Shown here piece by piece: positions 10,350 through 21,034 of a stretch of 64,000 nucleotides of DNA. Positions within the stretch are counted from its first letter, which is position 1. Each line of letters starts with the position of its first letter. The stretch is taken from the NCBI GenBank assembly GCA_002633025.1, contig NMRB01000431.1, positions 109,560 to 173,559 on the forward strand. The letters run 5' to 3'. Below the pieces are notes generated by a model. The model ran no database searches. It saw only the letters and a program-made list of their open reading frames with translations, and was not told the origin of the DNA. This DNA comes from Notospermus geniculatus. Its lineage: Eukaryota; Nemertea; Pilidiophora; Heteronemertea; Lineidae. The position numbers and the translations under genes are program-made.

Positions 10350-11650
10350 TCATGAATTAGCCGCTGCTTGGGCCCCTGTGCTGGTCTGCGGCTGACTGAG
10401 GGGAGCTGGCGGGGAATTCATTTGAGGAATGACAAAGCTGATCAGCTCCGAGTTCAACTCTGCAAGATCTGGATCATGTTTCGAAAAGATTTTGACAGCA
10501 TGTGCAAACTGTATGATTCCTGCAAAGAGAAATGACAAGAGGTTATCAAAACTGCTGGCAAATCAATTATATTGTAATGAATTTGAACCAAGAAATTCCG
10601 TCAGAACATTTCCGTGAGACGCATCGATTGTGTAGAGACAGAGATAGAGTGTCGAACAGAGTTCTAATGAAAACCAACCCCGGGGGGGTCACTCCCTGGC
10701 TCAACATAACCCCATGTGCGTTCCTAAAAAAGCGGGAATAGGGGGTGATTTCGCCGATTTTCGGCGGGCCCGCGCGATCACAGAGAGGCCCCTTATTTCC
10801 CTATCATTCACGCAATAAGCCTATGGGCCAGCATATTTTTCCCACACAAGGCCCATCCTGAATTATAACTTTTCCCCTGCCCGCAACAAAAGGCAATGTT
10901 CCGTCGGCAACAGCAGCGGGAGGTGGCTGACAGAGCGGGAAAGGCAGCGGGACTTGGCGCGCTGACTGTGTTCATCGTACGGGAGAGGGGGCGGGAGATA
11001 TTCTTTCTGCCAGCTGGAGGGGGTGTGGATCATGAATTCAATGACCCCGCCAGAGGGGGCTTTTTCAAAAAGCAAGGAACACACATGGTGTATGGCCAGT
11101 GTGGGGAGTGACCCCCCCGGGAAACCAACCTTCTCCATCTCCAGAAAATCCGTATTTCTGCACGACATCCATTTGTATCTGTGTTGTGATGGGGAAGACT
11201 ATTTGCATCATCTTCAGCATGTCATTTCCCGCATTGTCTCGTGCTTCCTGGATTCTCACGTCATTTTCTGGCATGTGAAACGCCTCAAGAATGTCTCTCA
11301 TTGCAGCTGGAAGAGATGAATTGGGAGATATTTAACAGAAACATCATAACCTGCAGAGCCCGGACCACGGATGCTTGTGGTTTTAGTGGGGGACCACAGG
11401 TCCTTACACACTTTACTGGCTCAAGTGAAGTGTGTAAGGACCGGCGGTCCCCCACTAAAACCTTTTTTGCCACGTTCCGAGACCCTAAACATTTCATATC
11501 GAAACCGAAGTGGTAAAATTATTCAATATAATTGATCTAGTTGTGATTGACTTTGTCACTGCACATAGTAACTCGCTGAAAAGGTTGTAGGTCGTTGGAA
11601 ACAGCACCTTTTGCATCTTCGACTGTGAAGTTTGGACCAGCAGTCGCCAT
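10350..11650 (-). CDS. C12orf57: C12orf57 / protein C10 homologue, complete
   Basis: Three exons: 11608-11650, 11130-11306 and 10350-10519, joined at GT-AG borders, give 390 nt including the stop, or 129 residues (human protein C10 is about 126). Conserved stretches are visible: EAFHMPENDVRIQEARDNAG, the block around FPITTQIQMDV, YGFSGDGEG and FAHAVKIFSKHDPDLAELN, plus a Pro/Ala/Ser-rich tail. The family is a small, mostly helical vertebrate and invertebrate protein of poorly known function, linked in humans to a brain and eye developmental syndrome. Start choice: the first ATG gives MATAGPNFTVEDAK, which aligns with the family start. Both introns carry foldback elements, and the intron 2 insertion abuts the splice donor. 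The gene is head to head with eIF3g. Confidence 0.93.
10679..11121. repeat. Foldback transposon in C12orf57 intron 2 with 8-bp duplication spanning the splice donor
   Basis: Terminal inverted repeats read CCCGGGGGGGTCACTCCC at the left and GGGAGTGACCCCCCCGGG at the right. The element is flanked by AAACCAAC at 10671-10678 and 11122-11129 (9 bp if the next C is counted). On the minus strand the right copy is GTTGGTTT, exactly the first eight bases of intron 2 after the exon edge at 11130. The left copy is an identical donor-like sequence at the far end of the insertion. The interior has no transposase. Confidence 0.85.
11379..11462. repeat. Small foldback element in C12orf57 intron 1
   Basis: Arms GGTTTTAGTGGGGGACCACA and GGTCCCCCACTAAAACC, with inner arms GTCCTTACACACTT / AAGTGTGTAAGGAC. 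The GGGGACCACNGGTCCTNACA motif also starts the larger element at 26713-27199, indicating one family. Confidence 0.8.
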
Positions 11651-11964
11651 TTTCGCCAACTGGGTTCCACACACTCCACGATGATTTGCGGATGCGCACA
11701 CTGAAAAATATCCTGCCTGGAGTGTGACTATTTTCAATAGAGAAATGCTAGAGAGGAATTTTCTTTTCACAGTTCTTTAAAATACCAGTTCTGGACTAAC
11801 TGTCACTTAATAAAAGAATAATGGAATTTTATACCTCTTTAAATATTATTTCCAAGTGGGAAAAGGTCAAAACTTGGAAGATTTCAATCCTAAATCACAC
11901 CGACGCTGCAAAGATAGTCTGATGTTTTTCTCACGAAATAACCTTGACCTTTCACAGATTCACC
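11651..11964. promoter_or_regulatory. Short head-to-head interval, probable bidirectional promoter
   Basis: Only 314 bp separate the start codons of C12orf57 (-) and eIF3g (+), so both promoters and 5'UTRs must lie here or within the overlapping transcription units. I see no TATA box in a convincing position. This is inference from layout. Confidence 0.5.
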
Positions 11965-12375
11965 ATGCCAGAAAATACGGAGTGAGTATTTTCCCATATT
12001 TTCATCATTTTCTCCCATAATCGTTGAATATCTTTGTATCGTAACTGGCCCATTCAATAAAACACATATCGATCTCATTTCAGAACCGTCACCAGTTGGG
12101 CCGATCAGGTCGAGTTGACCGAAACAAGTGAGTTTATTTTCGTACGACGTCTCAATTCTGTCGCATGCGGTGCTGCCACCTATCTTTGCCTCATCTAACT
12201 GAAATCTTGGTGAAATTGATTGACATCTGATCTGATTTTGTGCTGATGATAATTTGAAGCTGTGCTTCGTTCCACTTCAGGTGAGTTGCCTCCACCAGAG
12301 GAAGATTACAATGAAAAGACTGGTGTGAAAACTTACACAGAATACAAGTTTGATGACGATGGAAAGAAAGTGAAG
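11965..12375 (+). CDS. EIF3G: Eukaryotic translation initiation factor 3 subunit G, 5' exons only
   Basis: eIF3g is an RNA-binding subunit of the eIF3 complex that helps recruit mRNA to the small ribosomal subunit. Three exons are present: 11965-11981, 12084-12127 and 12281-12375, with good splice sites. They encode MPENTE, TVTSWADQVELTET and a third exon with YNEKTGVKTYTEYKFDDDGK, which fits the family's N-terminal pattern SWADxVE ... VTEYKxxxDxKK. The remainder (the conserved central region, the CCHC-like knuckle and the C-terminal RRM) is not found anywhere after 12375. The next recognisable exon belongs to PRPF38B. An undetermined base at 12691 lies in between. The gene is therefore truncated in this assembly; whether it is truncated in the organism cannot be told. 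Confidence 0.85.
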
Positions 12376-12690
12376 GTACGTGACACTTAGTTACGGTAAC
12401 CATATCGACCAGGCATAGCTTCTTTTACGATATGACATTGACGGCTATTGCCTGGTACGTTATGGTTTACCCATATGCTGCCTGTGGTTCATAGTGTATT
12501 TCATGTACTGAACAAAATCACCAACTATTGTCAAACCTGACTAAATTCGGATAATTAACTGTCATGAATCCTTTTGTTTATCCTCATTTCTCATAGTGGC
12601 AGTGTTCTCCAACTCCTATACCACGGGTACACAGCGCCACACCAAATTTTCTTGCCGCCAACCTAAACGCCGAACGGACTGTTCCCGCCA

Positions 12691-12691
12691 N
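12691..12691. other. Isolated undetermined base, probable misassembly between EIF3G and PRPF38B
   Basis: To its left is a 5' fragment of eIF3g, to its right a 3' fragment of PRPF38B, and the rest of both genes is absent. A collapsed gap or false join is the simplest explanation. Confidence 0.6.
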
Positions 12692-12800
12692 GTGTACGAC
12701 TACGAGATAGGGAGAGATGTGTTGAAAAGTGGTCAGCAGACTCAAAAGTGGTAGCGCAAGTAATTCATGGAGGTGGTTTCCCTGGGAAGTCTTGTAGGTT

Positions 12801-13087
12801 TTAAGCTGCGTTCACACTGGGCTTTTAAAACGGTTTGAAAACGTTTTAAGATGTTAAAACGGTTTAGGGTACCACACTAGAGCCCTCTTAAAACGGTTTG
12901 AAAGCGTTTTAACGAAAACGGTTCCAGAAGTGGTTTCAAAACGACTCGACGTCATTTGGGCGCGACAACCGTTTTGAAAACGCTTTGGTGACTGTAGTGT
13001 GGCACAGTCGTTTTTGGTCGAAACCGTTTTCCGTAAAACGTTTTACGGAAAACGCTTTCAAGTCGGTTTCAGTGTGAACACAGCTTA
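12801..13087. repeat. Foldback element rich in AAACGGTTT motifs
   Basis: Ends TTAAGCTGCGTTCACACTGG and CAGTGTGAACACAGCTTAA are inverted. The interior repeats short AAAACGGTTTGAAAACG-like words in both orientations. The same type of end (AGCTGCGTTTACC) bounds the element at 47381-47521. Confidence 0.8.
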
Positions 13088-13867
13088 AGTCAGGTGATAC
13101 TGGATTTAGTGAAACAAGCTCAACGTTGAAGGTGTACGAGAATATTTTTGCACTCTCCCATGTCAATGGCCCTAGTTATCATCCCCGAAGCATCTTCTCC
13201 AGCCTGGGTTACAGGCAGAGACTGGATCGGAGCACGAGACACTCTTCTATTATTTAGAAATGGAATCAAGTTGGTATACCAGGGAAGCGGACTCAGAAGA
13301 TGTGAATCTAAGTTCTGGGCGTTAGTCATGGTTTTATTGACTCAAAATGTTCATGTAGATAGTAAAATGAGCAGATATTCTTTGAGATATTTTTGGATGA
13401 TTTTTGCCCATAATTTGTGTATACCCACTTGGTTTCATGTCTTTGACTGTTTATTAATATGAATATTTTGCTTTTAAATGTGTACTTAATCTTTGTCTTG
13501 GCAAAGTTTCGACCCTCAGCAGTGTCCTGTCAATCATCTTGGCTTTGTGTCAGGTGAACATCAGAAAAAAACAAAAAGTCAGACCACACAAAATTTATGG
13601 GTCTTTTAGCCCTGGTTCCTATCCACACTGTCAAAGTTTTATCAAATTTTTTAATACTTATTATGGGCTTACATGTAAATCATTGTATGAAAGATTTGGG
13701 CCCTGAATGAGCATATTCAGAAAATTTAATCAAAAGTTGGTCAATGTGGATCAGACTTAAGTATTTTGGTTCAATTTTTTTCCCAAGTGACATTGATTGG
13801 TCTTCCCTTTATACGACCGTGGCATTGGTACCTGGTCACTTAACTCTCATCTTTTTCCTTACTTCAG

Positions 13868-14653
13868 GAAGTAGACGTAAAAGCCGGCGGTGGGTGCGTG
13901 ATAACGATAGGAGAGTTATCACGCCAGTTCATGGTCAAATTGGAATGGTGGTCAACGCTGTTCCCGCGTATACCTGTACCAATCCAGAAATCGATTGAGA
14001 GTAATTTGAGGCAGCGTAATCAAGAGAAGTTAGCCGAGCATGCGCAGGAGCTCGCTGCTCAGAACGCAGCAGCGATGGAGGAGGAGGAACGAGTGAAGGA
14101 AGAACGACAAAATCAAAGGTTTGTCTTGTGGCGCTTTCGTTTCCAGGTGGAAAGTTCTGCTGTCAGCTAACTGATGTATGCTTCTGCCTTCGTGGTATGA
14201 TGGACTGAAAAACTGCTTGATTTATGTAATTTCAGGACACATGCAGGAGATCGACCAGACTATGAAAAAGAGCGCGAGAGGAACCACTGTGAAGAACGAC
14301 CTTCAAGAGGTCGTGAGGGTCATCGGGAACACAGAAGGTCAAGGTCACGAGAACGATACCCCTGGTCAAAATCACACGATCGTCGGAGGTCACATTCACG
14401 GGAAAGGTCACATCGACATCGCGATCGTTCCAGATCACGGGACCGCCATTCTAAACATGATCGCCGCGATAAGTACGAAGACAGGCACCGTGATCGCCAC
14501 CATCGTTCAGAGAGGAGCTCACATTCCAGACGGAGGTCAAGAAGCCCACGTGACCGGGAAAGATCAGATCGTTACGGCAGGGAAGATTCGTTTGAGAGGG
14601 ACTTGCGCCGTGAGCGTGAAAGACAGAAACGGTTGACTAGTGACAAGGATTAA
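13868..14653 (+). CDS. PRPF38B: Pre-mRNA-splicing factor PRPF38B, 3' exons only
   Basis: Exons 13868-14118 and 14236-14653 (TAA at 14651-14653) encode 222 residues. The start, EVDVKAGGGCVITIGEL... followed by KLEWWSTLFPRIPVPIQKS, matches the end of the PRP38 domain, a spliceosome-associated domain. A Gln/Ala/Glu-rich helix follows, then an Arg/Ser/His-rich tail with many RSxSRER and HRDR units, ending in TSDKD. The N-terminal two thirds of the PRP38 domain has no exons in the 1.5 kb upstream, which holds a foldback element and an isolated N at 12691. The tail is shorter than in the human protein, whose RS region is much longer. The first listed exon begins in phase 0 after a good acceptor, so upstream exons are expected. 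An alternative overlapping frame at 14178-14636 is a shadow. Confidence 0.92.
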
Positions 14654-14671
14654 TACTTGTGCTCGCTCCTA

Positions 14672-14763
14672 CAGGGTGGCCCAGAAAAATTATCCCTTGA
14701 ACAATAGGTTAACAATAGAAATGCCATTGTGTTGCAAGCGGACACTTTTTCTGGGCCACCCTC
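14672..14763. repeat. Tc1/mariner-type MITE with TA target
   Basis: A 92-bp element with terminal inverted repeats CAGGGTGGCCCAGAAAAA and TTTTTCTGGGCCACCCTC, flanked on both sides by TA. It sits about 20 bp after the PRPF38B stop codon and so probably in its 3'UTR. Size, ends and TA duplication fit a mariner-derived MITE. Confidence 0.75.
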
Positions 14764-15568
14764 TAGTGTAATTATGATCAGTCAGTGTCTGGGGGTTTGT
14801 AGAAACAAAAACTGTGGTTCAGTAAATCGTCCAACTGAAAAATTCTTGTGTTCGTCAGACTGAAGGAGTTAGAAAATCCATGCAAGGAGGTGATAATTCT
14901 AACAAGGACTCATCTTGTATAGATATTTGTCTGCTTTGATTTGGTATGCGAACATTATAGGTACCTTCTGAGTTTTGGCCATTCCTATGTTTTGTTTTTG
15001 GAACTTAAGGCCAAGTAGACCTCCCTGAACAGGAAGTTTGGGAACTTGTGCAAAAGATTTAGTGAAATCTTTGTTTTTATGAGTTGATCATTTCTTTTAA
15101 TTGTTGAAGAAATTATAGATGCCACTCCACGCGAGTTTTCTCATGGAGGTTGGCTCTGTGTGCTCTAATCAGTCAGGCAACAAGGGACAGTCGTTGGTGT
15201 CACTGGCCTTGAAGTACACTTATGCCGAGACTCTTGGCATAAGTACTACGGAAACAACAGTGATGAATTGCCCATTGAGAGTCAAGTCCCATGAGAAAAC
15301 TCTGACGTGGAGCAGTGCCTTTAGGATTAGGCCTACTATGGGTCAGGTATAAGACCCAGTAAAATGACTTCTGCTCTGGGAGTAAAGATTTGTGACAGTA
15401 TAATGCATGTAAACATGAAATTCTATCACATTCACAGTAAACTCTGCATAAGCCGACAATGTCAAGGTCAACAAATGGCCTCAGTCAACAGTCAGCATCT
15501 GGTCCCATCTCATAGAATCTTACTGAAAGAAAAATCTGTAACCTGACGATTCTCTAAGCTGATATTTT

Positions 15569-15706
15569 GGGCCGTACTCAAAAAGGGTGTTTAAGACTTA
15601 AACACGTGTAACTTTGTCAAATGCATGGTGGAAGTGTCTGCAGGGAGTGAAGTTACACGCGTCTAAGTCTGAAAAGCGCGATGATCACCCTTTTTGAATA
15701 CAGCCC
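15569..15706. repeat. Foldback element
   Basis: Ends GGGCCGTACTCAAAAAGGGT and ACCCTTTTTGAATACAGCCC are inverted, with inner arms GACTTAAACACGTGTAACTT / AAGTTACACGCGTCTAAGTC. A right-arm fragment of the same family is at 17211-17307. Confidence 0.8.
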
Positions 15707-15997
15707 ATTTTCTTTGAATTGCCAAATTAAGCAGAGTTTACTGTACCTTAGTCATATCGAGGGGAACTTGCCATTTAACTGCATTTATAATACAAACTTG
15801 TGCTGTTGAGTGACGGCCAGTGGATGTGTGCACTGGAGGGGACAGAACTTTATGTTTGTTATATGTGTATGTACCACTGGGATTCTGATGAAATTATACA
15901 TGTAGATGCTGGATCCTGTGTTGTGGACAGGCCAGGAAACTCAGCGGCATGTGCTAGGGTTGGACTTCAGCCAGACTCTTAACTTCAGCTATAGGTA

Positions 15998-16227
15998 AAG
16001 TCTGGCAACATCTATCTTTGACCTAATGGAATGCGGAAGTTAGGAAATTGATCGTTGGATTTTCCGTGGACCTTTAATCACACGCGGCTATTGAATGACC
16101 GGTGGACAACACGAACAATTGGGAACGACCACAAGTGATCGACAAGCATGATTAAAAACCGCAAAGCTCTGCCACATTACATGACTTCCGCATTCCATTA
16201 GGTCGAAGATAGATGTTGCCAGACTTT
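15998..16227. repeat. Foldback element
   Basis: Arms AAAGTCTGGCAACATCTATC and GATAGATGTTGCCAGACTTT are perfect inverted copies, extended inward by CCTAATGGAATGCGGAAGT and its complement. Confidence 0.85.
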
Positions 16228-16247
16228 ACTTCAGGCTAAATCTGCGC

Positions 16248-16384
16248 CCAGCATGCTTGGGTCGGACTTACTTTATCCTGAAGTACAGCTGAAGTGAGAC
16301 TTTCTACCGGTATTTGCTTGAAGCATTGCGGAAAGTCGGACTTTAATGAAAGTGTGGCTGAAGTCCGACCCAAGCATACGGCCC
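16248..16384. repeat. Foldback element, family shared with 17430-17559
   Basis: Arms ATGCTTGGGTCGGACTTA and AAGTCCGACCCAAGCAT, ending in the ACGGCCC motif common to several foldbacks here. The copy at 17430-17559 has the same organisation (GGGTCGGACTTTAGCC / GGCTGAAGTCCAACCC). Confidence 0.75.
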
Positions 16385-16522
16385 TAAAAGTTGCATGTGC
16401 ATACTTTATCCTCCCCTCTAAGAGGTACAAGTAATACCACTTAGAAATCATTTATGGAGTCGATGCTGTTGGGATATTGGTTCAGTAAATGTATTGGTGG
16501 ATCTGTGAACTCAAGATATTCT

Positions 16523-16770
16523 ATAGACAAATTCCAAATTGACGTAAACGCGAAAGATCTGCGCACTTCCGCCGAAATCGCAAACACAACCTCAATCTGA
16601 AACTGAATGACATGACGCAGAGAACCCCATGACAGTGACATCGAGGACGTTGCATCAGAGTCCACCATTGCTGAATCAAGGATTGTGTCAGGTCAGCTGG
16701 TTTCAGATCGAGGTTGTGGTTGTGATTTCGGCGGAAGTGCGCAGATCTGCGAATTCGAGAATCATCTAGT
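16523..16770. repeat. Foldback family of about 250 bp, copy A
   Basis: Inverted arms contain GATCTGCGCACTTCCGCCGA and TCGGCGGAAGTGCGCAGATC. Related copies B (22169-22417) and C (46312-46559) share the same arms and an internal block with GTGACATCGAGGACGTTGCA-like sequence. Ends are AATAGAC-like in copy C and TATAGACAAATTCC here. Confidence 0.8.
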
Positions 16771-17210
16771 GCAACAGTGGACGTATTTGGGACTCTGTAT
16801 CCAGACATTTTCCATGTTCTGTGGATTTGACATCTCTTCTTCGAATAGATTTGGAATATCTCTTTGGGAATTTAGGAATCATGTCTTTATTTGTGATTTT
16901 CATGAACGTCTGTTCTCTGAATGTACCGGTAGTACAAATTATTGTGAGAAATATAACATTGACTGACGTCTAGGTGAAATCATTGTACTGGTACTGTAGA
17001 CTTTGGATTCTTGTGACATGTGTGTAGGCACACACTCACTGTTGTCTTACACGTTTACTGCACTAGTCATAGGTCTTAGCTGACTTGTATTGACTGATGG
17101 TAAGTGAAATCTGTGTACATGTACTTGTAGACCTATTGTGTGCAGGCCTACACACTCAGTGTGCACAAGTCATAGGCCTTATCAGACTTGTAGTGACTGA
17201 TGTTAGGTGC

Positions 17211-17307
17211 AACTTCTTCAAATGCATGGTGGAAGTGTGTGCATTTAGTGAAGTTACACGCGTCTAAGTCTTAATCGCGGATGATCACCCTTTTTTAATA
17301 CGGCCCT
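17211..17307. repeat. Right-arm fragment of the 15569-15706 foldback family
   Basis: It matches that element from AAATGCATGGTGGAAGTGT through GAAGTTACACGCGTCTAAGT to the ACGGCCC end; the left arm is missing. Confidence 0.65.
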
Positions 17308-17429
17308 CAGTGTTGCCTCACAAGTTTCCTGAACAAGTTGCAGGCTTTATCAGACATGTATTGACTGAACGTTAGGTGAAATCTTTGAACTGTAGACCTT
17401 ATGTTCTTCTGTTTAGGCCTACACACTTA

Positions 17430-17559
17430 GGGCCATATTCACGGGTCGGACTTTAGCCTAAAGTATAGCTTAAGTTAGATTCTCTCTGTGCTTGAAGGAT
17501 TGAGAAAAGTCATACTTTAATTAAAGTGTGGCTGAAGTCCAACCCGCGCATACGGCCCT
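17430..17559. repeat. Foldback element, family shared with 16248-16384
   Basis: Ends GGGCCATATTCACGGGTCGG and CCAACCCGCGCATACGGCCC are inverted; the inner arms read TTTAGCCTAAAGTATAGC / ACTTTAATTAAAGTGTGGCT. Confidence 0.75.
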
Positions 17560-17792
17560 TAGTGTTATCATACAAGTTTACTACACAACTGTTATGCCTT
17601 ATGATGGCAAAAATGGAGCGATTTTCTACCTTTTCACTATCAGTTTGTTCAGAAAATGTTTTTCCTACTGATCAGTTATTATTTACTTTGTTCGACACAT
17701 GTACTATCGTCAATCTGCTAAATAAAAGATATATCCACTTTGTTGCCAAGTTTTGGTGTAAGTTAAGTATTGTTCAATTACTCAAGAGCAGG

Positions 17793-20163
17793 GGTTAAAC
17801 GCGTGTGCTCAAACGGAAAGGTAATAATGTCTTGCCAATGTCTAAAAAATTCGCATTTTTTAAGACTTGGGTTTATTCGCGTGCGCTCATGCGGAACCAA
17901 TGGGAAAGAGCAAAAATGATAAAATTTAAAACGGTTCCGCATGAGCGCACGCGAATAACCCTAAAGTGCTAAAAAATGCCACTTTTTAAGACTTGGGGTT
18001 ATTCGCGTGCGCTCATGCGGAACAAATGGGAAAGTGCAAAAATCATGAAATTTGAATCGGTTCCACATGAGCGCACGCGAATAACCCTAAAGTGCTAAAA
18101 AATGCCACTTTTTAAGACTTGGGGTTATTCGCGTGCGCTCATGCGGACCCTAAAGTAATAAAAAATCGCATTTTTTAAGACTTGGGGTTATTCGCGTGCG
18201 CTCATGCGGAACCAATGGGAAAGAGCAAAAATGATGAAATTTAAATCGGTTCCGCATGAGCGCACGCGAATAACCCTAAAGTGTTAAAAAATCACATTTT
18301 TTAAGACTTGGGGTTATTCGCGTGCGCTCATGCGGAACCAATGGGAAAGTGAAAATATCATGAAATTTAAATCGGTTCCGCATGAGCGCACGCGAATAAC
18401 CCTAAAGTGCTAAAAAATGGCATTTTTTAAGACTTGGGGTTATTCGCGTGCGCTCATGCGGAACCAATGGGAAAGCGGAAAAATCATAGAATTTAAAACA
18501 GTTCCGCATGAGCGCACGCGAATAACCCCAAAGTGCTAAAAAATGGCATTTTTTAAGACTTGGGGTTATTCGCGTGCGCTCATGCGGAACCAATGGGAAA
18601 GCGGAAAAATCATAGAATTTAAAACGGTTCCGCATGAGCGCACGCGAATAACCCCAAAGTGCTAAAAAATGCCATTTTTAAGACTTGGGGTTATTCGCGT
18701 GCGCTCATGCGGAACCAATGGGAAAGCGGAAAAATCATACAATTTAAAACAGTTCCGCATGAGCGCACGCGAATAACCCCAAAGTGCTAAAAAATGCCAT
18801 TTTTTAAGACTTGGGGTTATTCGCGTGCGCTCATGCGGAACCAATGGGAAAGCGGAAAAATCATAGAATTTAAAACGGTTCCGCATGAGCGCACGCGAAT
18901 AACCCCAAAGTGCTAAAAAATGCCATTTTTTAAGACTTGGGGTTATTCGCGTGCGCTCATGCGGAACCAATGGGAAAGCGCAAAAATCATGAAATTTAAA
19001 TCGGTTCCGCATGAGCGCACGCGAATAACCCTAAAGTGCTAAAAAATGCCATTTTTTAAGACTTGGGGTTATTCGCGTGCGCTCATGCGGAACCAATGGG
19101 AAAGTGCAAAAATCATGAAATTTAAATCGGTTCCGCATGAGCGCACGCGAATAACCCTAAAGTGCTAAAAAATGCCATTTTTTAAGACTTGGGGTTATTC
19201 GCGTGCGCTCATGCGGAACCAATGGGAAAGTGCAAAAATCATGAAATTTAAATCGGTTCCGCATGAGCGCACGCGAATAACCCTAAAGTGCTAAAAAATG
19301 CCATTTTTTAAGACTTGGGGTTATTCGCGTGCGCTCATGCGGAACCAATGGGAAAGTGCAAAAATCATGAAATTTAAATCGGTTCCGCATGAGCGCACGC
19401 GAATAACCCTAAAGTGCTAAAAAATGCCACTTTTTAAGACTTGGGGTTATTCGCGTGCGCTCATGCGGAACCAATGGGAAAGTGCAAAAATGATGAAATT
19501 TAAAACGGTTCCGCATGAGCGCACGCGAATAACCCTAAAGTGCTAAAAATGCCACTTTTTAAGACTTGGTTCCGCATGAGCGAACGCGAATAACCCCAAT
19601 GGGAAAGTGCAAAAATCATGAAATTTAAATCGGTTCCGCATGAGCGCACGCGAATAACCCTAAAGTGCTAAAAAATGCCATTTTTTAAGACTTGGGGGTT
19701 ATTCGCGTGCGCTCATGCGGAACCAATGGGAAAGTGCAAAAATCATGAAATTTAAATCGGTTCCGCATGAGCGCACGCGAATAACCCTAAAGTGCTAAAA
19801 ATGCCATTTTTTAAGACTTGGGGTTATTCGCGTGCGCTCATGCGGAACCAATGGGAAAGTGCAAAAATCATGAAATTTAAATCGGTTCCGCATGAGCGCA
19901 CGCGAATAACCCTAAAGTGCTAAAAAATGCCATTTTTTAAGACTTGGGGTTATTCGCGTGCGCTCATGCGGAACCAATGGGAAAGAGCAAAAATGATTAA
20001 ATTTTAAATGGTTCCGCATGAGCGCACGCGAATAACCCCAACATCCTATAAAAGGTGCAATTTTTAAGATCATTCCGCTTGAGTGCACGCGAATAACCCT
20101 TATTTATATGCGCTTTTTTAGCGAGACATTATTACCGTTCTGCGTGAGCGCATGCGTTTAACC
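17793..20163. repeat. Tandem array of 126-bp hairpin units enclosed by terminal inverted repeats
   Basis: About 18 units repeat every 126 bp. Each unit has a 28-nt arm (starting GGTTATTCGCGTGCGCTCAT), a 34-nt spacer, the exact reverse complement of the arm, and a 36-nt spacer (CTAAAGTGCTAAAAAATGCC...). Units are highly similar, with a few short or rearranged ones near 18120-18190 and 19560-19610. The array is bounded by a diverged inverted pair of about 44 bp: 17793-17836 (GGTTAAACGCGTGTGCTC ... GGTAATAATGTCTTG) and 20119-20163, its reverse complement with several changes. This looks like a foldback transposon whose interior has been tandemly amplified. Because 126 is divisible by three, open frames run through it; they are not genes. 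Confidence 0.9.
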
Positions 20164-20862
20164 TATATCTTAACTGAGTGAATAAGATTTACAGGTATGT
20201 AGTTTGCTGTGAAGTATAAGACAAAGCAGTAGAAAATTCTTTTATTTAAAAGATTTGAAGGTTGTACATGTACCAAGGTTTTATCAAACAAAGTAATACA
20301 TAGCGAAGTAAGACTATTTACAAAAGAATTCTAAGGAAACATGATTACCATCATCTTAACAGTAACCAGTGTAACTGTTCTTATGAGGGAGTTTCTGCTA
20401 TCCTGGATCCGGGATCGAGATAGAGTAGCGCCGCGTCATCGAAAAATGACGTGACGTCATCGTTGTTTGCGCGAACGTTGTCGATCCTGTTGTCGGTTTC
20501 CGAGATAAATCAGCTCTATCTCATAAGTGTCAAATGACATAAGGTTTACTTCAATTTTACTTCCTCAACCTCTTCAAACTTGAGAATCATGCTGCCAGAC
20601 ATTGGATTTGGATTCAGTATACCGGTCTGTAGATCATGTAAAAACCATAAACAGTAAGTAATACAGAAAGTTCACAGTTAATATTGGTCTTCGGTGGAAA
20701 TTTTCTAAGTCCAAAAACTAGGCCCACAAAGGGGGGCCTAAAATGAATGGTATAAAAGTCTGATCACTTTCATGGCAAGTTCTCGGCCAAGTGCACTATG
20801 GATTGATTTTGGGAGGGATCAATTGTAATAGACCCCGACTGATCAATTTCACAAATGCCGGC

Positions 20863-20967
20863 CAGGGGTAATTCATGGTTGATCTTGAGAATGTGGTATC
20901 AAAGAACCAAATGACTGAGTCCAAACCACAAAATGTGATGCACTTGGGAAACATGAATTACCCCTGG
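20863..20967. repeat. Small foldback element
   Basis: Arms CCAGGGGTAATTCATGG and CATGAATTACCCCTGG are inverted around a 70-nt middle. Confidence 0.65.
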
Positions 20968-21034
20968 TACGCCTTTGAAATGGGGTATTGTAACAGGTAA
21001 ACAGTAGCAAAATTCGGACGGCCATCACAGACAT

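Noticed and set aside
14178-14636. A 152-codon plus-strand open frame
   Set aside because: It is a shifted frame over the RS-rich last exon of PRPF38B, which reads correctly in another frame after the acceptor at 14235.
18402-19012. Minus-strand open frames of 77 and 116 codons with a 42-residue repeat
   Set aside because: They arise because the hairpin unit is 126 bp, divisible by three. No start context, splice sites or homology.
17860-20040. Regularly spaced palindromic repeats resembling a CRISPR array
   Set aside because: Both spacer classes are conserved from unit to unit rather than unique, the host is an animal, and no cas genes are present.
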